Origin: UMGS1124 sp045613165
GTDB lineage: Bacteria > Bacillota_I > Bacilli_A > RF39 > UBA660
Direction of reading: 5' to 3'
Length of the DNA: 7,118 bases
Assembly (NCBI GenBank): GCA_045613165.1
Contig: JAZLAK010000121.1
Span: 1 to 7,118, forward strand
The position numbers and the translations under genes are program-made. How positions within the stretch are numbered: the first letter of the stretch is position 1; every line of letters starts with the position of its first letter. Under the pieces are notes generated by a model. That model was given only the letters and a program-made list of their open reading frames with translations. It did not search any database and had not been told where the DNA came from. Of this stretch, positions 4,328-7,118 are shown piece by piece.

Positions 4328-4681
4328 ATGAAGAAAACAATAAAATTATGTGATAAAGAATACAATATAAAATCAAGTGCTTATACATTATTCAAGTATA
4401 AGAACGATACAAATAGAGATTTATTAAAAGATATTCAAGAAATAGGTAATAGTGCTAATGAATTAAGTGAAACCGAGAAATTAGGAAAAATTACTGATAT
4501 TTTATTAAGAATTACATACACATTAATTGAAGAAGCTGATAAAACACAAGTAAATTCATTTGATGATTTCTTAAAAGGTTTAGATGGTATATTTGATGAC
4601 AACTCATGGATAAACGAGGTAGTAGAATGTGCTATAACACCCTTTTCAAGAGGGCAAATACAAGCCAATAAAGAACAGTAA
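4328..4681 (+). CDS. Tail assembly chaperone, upstream frame (gpG-like)
   Basis: A 117-residue protein matching the tail assembly chaperones of Gram-positive long-tailed phages, which bind the tape-measure protein during tail building. Features include the N-terminal IKLCDKEYNIKSSAYTLFKYKND (5-27), where sheet leads into the S-A-x-T-x-F-x-Y-K motif, RDLLKDI (30-36), and DDFLKGLD..FDDNSWINEVVECAITPFSRG (79-109). It stops at TAA 4679-4681. A second ORF in the +1 frame continues directly, as in the G/GT arrangement where a small share of ribosomes shifts frame to make a longer form. Ribosome motifs AAAGGA (4310-4315) and GGAAG (4321-4325) precede the ATG. A chaperone makes sense only if tail genes exist elsewhere in this phage. 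Confidence 0.8.
   Translation: MKKTIKLCDKEYNIKSSAYTLFKYKNDTNRDLLKDIQEIGNSANELSETEKLGKITDILLRITYTLIEEADKTQVNSFDDFLKGLDGIFDDNSWINEVVECAITPFSRGQIQANKEQ
4638..4681 (+). promoter_or_regulatory. Window for programmed +1 ribosomal frameshift; likely site CCC-TTT at 4640-4645
   Basis: The downstream frame opens after a TAA at 4635-4637 and the upstream frame closes at 4681, so any shift must happen between them. It must be +1 (or -2). The zero-frame codons ACA CCC TTT TCA at 4637-4648 offer the best site: a proline tRNA on CCC can move to CCT. GGG-C at 4652-4655 is a second possibility. No lambda-type -1 heptamer leads to the right frame. Confidence 0.55.
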
Positions 4682-4868
4682 TAGTAATAAAGAAGTAGAT
4701 ATATATGATATTATGGCACTTGCAAAAAGGTTAAACATAACCAAAGATGAAATGTTGGATATGAGTTTTGTAAGTTTAATGAATATTTTAATATCAAGTG
4801 TATCAGATGAAGATAGTGGTGGTGTAAGAGAGGCCACACAAGAAGATATAGATAGGATGTTTAAATAA
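4644..4868 (+). CDS. Tail assembly chaperone, downstream frame (gpT-like extension)
   Basis: About 74 codons in the +1 frame after the proposed slip, expressed as a C-terminal extension of the chaperone. The core (VDIYDIMALAKRLNITKDEM, then LDMSFVSLMNIL) has the pattern of the T part of G/GT chaperones, a short helical domain thought to contact the tape-measure protein. The only internal ATG with a sensible position (4714) falls inside this conserved-looking core and lacks a ribosome site, so separate initiation is less likely. The C terminus is acidic (SDEDSGGVREATQEDIDRMFK). Its stop overlaps the next gene's start as TAATG, tying the glycosyltransferase genes to the tail operon. Confidence 0.65.
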   Translation, partial: FQEGKYKPIKNSNSNKEVDIYDIMALAKRLNITKDEMLDMSFVSLMNILISSVSDEDSGGVREATQEDIDRMFK

Positions 4869-5509
4869 TGATATATATAATAAAACATAGAGAATATAAC
4901 AACCCTATACCACCAGGACATATTGAGTATGGTGTAGGTGAGTTATATGATGGTAAAGATAAAGACAATATAAACTATTTAAACAAACAAGCTAATGAAA
5001 TAACTGGTTTATATCACATTTGGAAATATGCAAAAGAGGATATAGTAGGTTTATGCCATTATAGAAGATTCTTTTTTAATAATGGTGATTATGTAAAACT
5101 TGAAGATGCTGAAAAAATATTACAAGAATATGACATAATAACAGCACCTAGAGTAATATTTCCTACAATGAGTTTATATAGACAATTAAGGCTAGAAGTA
5201 GAAAATAGTGATATGTTAGATAAATACATAGATTTATATGATGAAAAAGCACCTGGTTTTAAAGAATGGTTAACTATAATGTGTGCTTTTAGAAATAGAG
5301 AAATGTTTATATGTAAAAAAGAACTAATAGACAAATATTGTAGTTGGTTATTTGATATTGCAATACCAATAGTCAAGAAATTCATACAAGAAGATTTTGA
5401 TAAGCCATGTAATAAGAGATTACCAGCACACATAATTGAAAGATTATTCGATTATTGGATAACAAAAGAACATTTAAAAGTATATGAAATGGAATACAAA
5501 GATGTTTAG
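4868..5509 (+). CDS. DUF4422 family glycosyltransferase
   Basis: A 213-residue protein of the DUF4422 family, found in capsule and surface-polysaccharide loci and counted as glycosyltransferases. Visible hallmarks: the N-terminal strand IYIIKHREY; the core NEITGLYHIWKYAKEDIVGLCHYRRFF (43-69) with its HYRR motif; YDIITAP (89-94); FICKKELIDKYCSWLFDI (147-164); and the C-terminal ERLFDYWI (191-198). Length is near the lower end of what I would expect for the family. The donor sugar and acceptor cannot be read. Its ATG overlaps the chaperone extension stop (TAATG) with no clear ribosome site, so it probably depends on coupled translation. It is the first of three glycosyltransferases in a row. 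Confidence 0.8.
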   Translation: MIYIIKHREYNNPIPPGHIEYGVGELYDGKDKDNINYLNKQANEITGLYHIWKYAKEDIVGLCHYRRFFFNNGDYVKLEDAEKILQEYDIITAPRVIFPTMSLYRQLRLEVENSDMLDKYIDLYDEKAPGFKEWLTIMCAFRNREMFICKKELIDKYCSWLFDIAIPIVKKFIQEDFDKPCNKRLPAHIIERLFDYWITKEHLKVYEMEYKDV

Positions 5510-6263
5510 TGTAATAATACCAAATTACAATAGTGAAAAATACATTGAAAAGTGTATTAAGAGTATATTAGATCAAACATATAAAGATTTTGAAATAATA
5601 GTATGTGATGATATAAGCACCGATAAAAGTGTAGAAATAATTAAAAAATTATTAAGAAAAAAAGACAAGTTAATAGTAAATACTACTAAAAGATTAAGTG
5701 GTGGAACTAGAAACGAGTGTATAAGATATGCAAAGGGTGATTATATAGTATGTATAGACTGTGATGACTGGTTAATAAATAATCAAGTATTACAAAACCT
5801 AAAAGACCATATTGAAGATACAAATTATCCAGATATAGTATTTACAGGTTATGAAATGATAGTTAAAGATGGTGAATATACTCATATATTAGATATTCAC
5901 GATTTAGATAGTCAATTTCATAATGGTTATGCAGCACCATGGTTAAAAGTAGTAAAAAGAAATTTATATATAAAATATCCATTTCCAGAGGGTACTTTAT
6001 ATGAGGATAGAATACAACAATATGAAATGACATTAAAAGGGAAGCCAACATGTAGTAGTTTAGGTAAAGCAACTCATGTATGGAATAGATTAAATGAAAA
6101 TGCTACCACTTTTAATAAAAAATGGAGCTGGTATAGATTTGAATATTGTGGTGAGTTATATAGATTAATTCAAGAAGTAGAAGATAGTGAAATAAAACAA
6201 ATGCTAATAAATGAGTTAAAAACATATCTTAATTCATGTGTAGAAATGGCTGGTGTATTATGA
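5502..6263 (+). CDS. GT2 family glycosyltransferase
   Basis: A 253-residue GT-A fold glycosyltransferase, inverting type, using a nucleotide-sugar donor. It starts with the typical MFSVIIPNYNSEKYI. The nucleotide-binding CDD is at residues 35-37, the region GGTRNECIRYAKGDYIVCIDCDDW (67-90) contains the metal-binding D-x-D (D86/D88), and the catalytic-base motif YEDR is at 167-170. The protein ends soon after the domain, with no membrane helices, so it is probably cytosolic. I prefer ATG 5502 over the in-frame ATG 5484, because the family normally begins at this point. It overlaps the DUF4422 gene by 8 nt and the next gene by 4 nt. Acceptor unknown: virion protein or host glycan. Confidence 0.88.
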   Translation: MFSVIIPNYNSEKYIEKCIKSILDQTYKDFEIIVCDDISTDKSVEIIKKLLRKKDKLIVNTTKRLSGGTRNECIRYAKGDYIVCIDCDDWLINNQVLQNLKDHIEDTNYPDIVFTGYEMIVKDGEYTHILDIHDLDSQFHNGYAAPWLKVVKRNLYIKYPFPEGTLYEDRIQQYEMTLKGKPTCSSLGKATHVWNRLNENATTFNKKWSWYRFEYCGELYRLIQEVEDSEIKQMLINELKTYLNSCVEMAGVL

Positions 6264-7118
6264 TAGAACATACAAACATAATATATATGCCTACTATAAG
6301 TGCATTAGGTGGAATTGAAACCTATGTATATGAGTTAGTTAAAAAGTATAGTGATTTAGATATAGCAGTTGTATGTAAAACAATACACGAAAGTCAAGAA
6401 AAACGATTAAGGAAGTATTGTAGAGTATATAAACATAATGGTGAAAAGATTAATTGTAAAGTTGCTATTATTAATTACGATCAGTCAATAATAGATTACA
6501 TTAATGAAGATGCCAAGATATATCAGACAATACATGCTGATTATACTAACGAAAAGGTATATGGTGGAAGATATCCAAAACCTAACAAAAGAGTGTATAG
6601 ATTTTTAGGAATAACTAAATATCTTACAAATAAAATAAGTGATATGTTAAAACCTAATGAAATAGAGTTATGTTATAACCCACTTACAGTAGATGGTGAT
6701 AAACCTATTGTTATTGTATCGGCAACAAGATTACATAAACATAAAGGTTTAGATAGAATGAAATTACTTATTAATAAACTAGATAAAAAAGGTATTAATT
6801 ACTTATGGTTTGTAATGAGTAATGAAGAAGTAGATTTTAATAGCAACAATGTAATACTATTAAAACCTAGACTAGATATAAGTAGATGGTTAGAGTTAGC
6901 TGATTATGTATGTTTATTATCAGATAGTGAAGCATGTAGTTATACATTAAATGAAGCACTATATAGAAACATACCTATAATAACTACACCATTACCATAT
7001 TTAGATGAAATAGGTGTTAAAGATAATGTTAATGCTTATATAATGGACTTTGATAGTAGTAATGTAGATTCAATAGTAGATAGAATAACAACAATACCAA
7101 AGTTTAAATTTAATAAGT
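6260..7118 (+). CDS. GT4-like (GT-B fold) glycosyltransferase, truncated by the window end
   Basis: An open frame of 286 codons running off the window. The N-terminal domain begins IIYMPTISALGGIETYVYELVKKY (7-30), the usual G-G-x-E-x-Y of GT4 enzymes. The C-terminal domain begins with PIVIVSATRLHKHKGLDRM (149-167). It includes LADYVCLLSDSEACSYTLNEAL (213-233), with the E-x7-E motif at E224/E232 that binds the donor nucleotide sugar, and then NIPIITTPLPYLDEIG. These place it in the retaining GT-B class. Its ATG overlaps the GT2 stop as ATGA, indicating coupling. About 30-60 residues are probably missing beyond the window, judged by family layout. No signal or membrane segment is seen. Confidence 0.88.
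   Translation, partial: MIEHTNIIYMPTISALGGIETYVYELVKKYSDLDIAVVCKTIHESQEKRLRKYCRVYKHNGEKINCKVAIINYDQSIIDYINEDAKIYQTIHADYTNEKVYGGRYPKPNKRVYRFLGITKYLTNKISDMLKPNEIELCYNPLTVDGDKPIVIVSATRLHKHKGLDRMKLLINKLDKKGINYLWFVMSNEEVDFNSNNVILLKPRLDISRWLELADYVCLLSDSEACSYTLNEALYRNIPIITTPLPYLDEIGVKDNVNAYIMDFDSSNVDSIVDRITTIPKFKFNK

Noticed and set aside
4638..4681. Lambda-type -1 slippery heptamer in the chaperone overlap
   Set aside because: A -1 shift from the upstream frame does not enter the frame of the downstream ORF; only +1 or -2 does.
4714..4868. Chaperone extension as an independent gene from ATG 4714
   Set aside because: This start cuts through the conserved-looking IYDIMALAKRL segment and has no Shine-Dalgarno; frameshift continuation explains the full open frame better.
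4646..5433. Minus-strand ORFs of 91 and 114 codons across the chaperone and DUF4422 genes
   Set aside because: Low-complexity Ser/Leu/Ile translations typical of antisense readings of AT-rich genes; no start signals; the + strand genes have family motifs.

Overview
The window is a strongly AT-rich stretch of phage or prophage DNA, with every convincing protein-coding gene on the + strand. Short, tightly overlapping genes, AGGAGG-type ribosome sites, the standard code (TGG for Trp, TGA used as stop) and the families present (ArpU/DUF1492-like regulator, CHAP lysin, Gram-positive tail assembly chaperone) point to a phage of a low-GC Firmicute or relative. The host cannot be named more closely. 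No integrase, terminase, portal or capsid gene is visible.

Left block (about 6-3300): a dozen small genes read as one operon, many sharing an 8-nt ATGxxTGA/TAA-type overlap. Recognisable products are a Cys-rich possible zinc-binding protein, a Dam-type N6-adenine DNA methyltransferase, a small ribbon-helix-helix-like protein, a membrane-anchored 3D/double-psi-barrel protein, a 26-residue single-span membrane peptide and an ArpU/DUF1492-like late-gene regulator. The rest are hypothetical. The methyltransferase carries two simple repeats able to shift its frame: a G7 tract near its 5' end, where the best ribosome site and ATG sit in a different frame from the enzyme, and an (AT)13 tract inside the coding region. 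It is a candidate phase-variable gene.

Middle (3301-3568): a non-coding interval with a terminator-like hairpin at each end. Between them lies a 26-bp imperfect inverted repeat with a 54-nt loop. On the - strand a 12-codon ORF has a good Shine-Dalgarno sequence, and its start codon lies inside one arm of that repeat. Its identity is unknown.

Right block (3569-7118): a CHAP-SH3-like endolysin, then a two-frame tail assembly chaperone whose downstream part lies in the +1 frame (programmed frameshift, probable site CCC-TTT). Directly coupled to it are three glycosyltransferase genes of different families: DUF4422, GT2 (GT-A fold) and GT4-like (GT-B fold, cut by the window end). In most long-tailed phages a tape-measure gene follows the chaperone. 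Here a sugar-transfer cassette takes that place, presumably modifying either the virion or the host surface.

The two main points for follow-up are the methyltransferase with two slippage tracts and the structured, terminator-bounded intergenic element. The chaperone frameshift and glycosyltransferase cassette are better understood but unusually placed.
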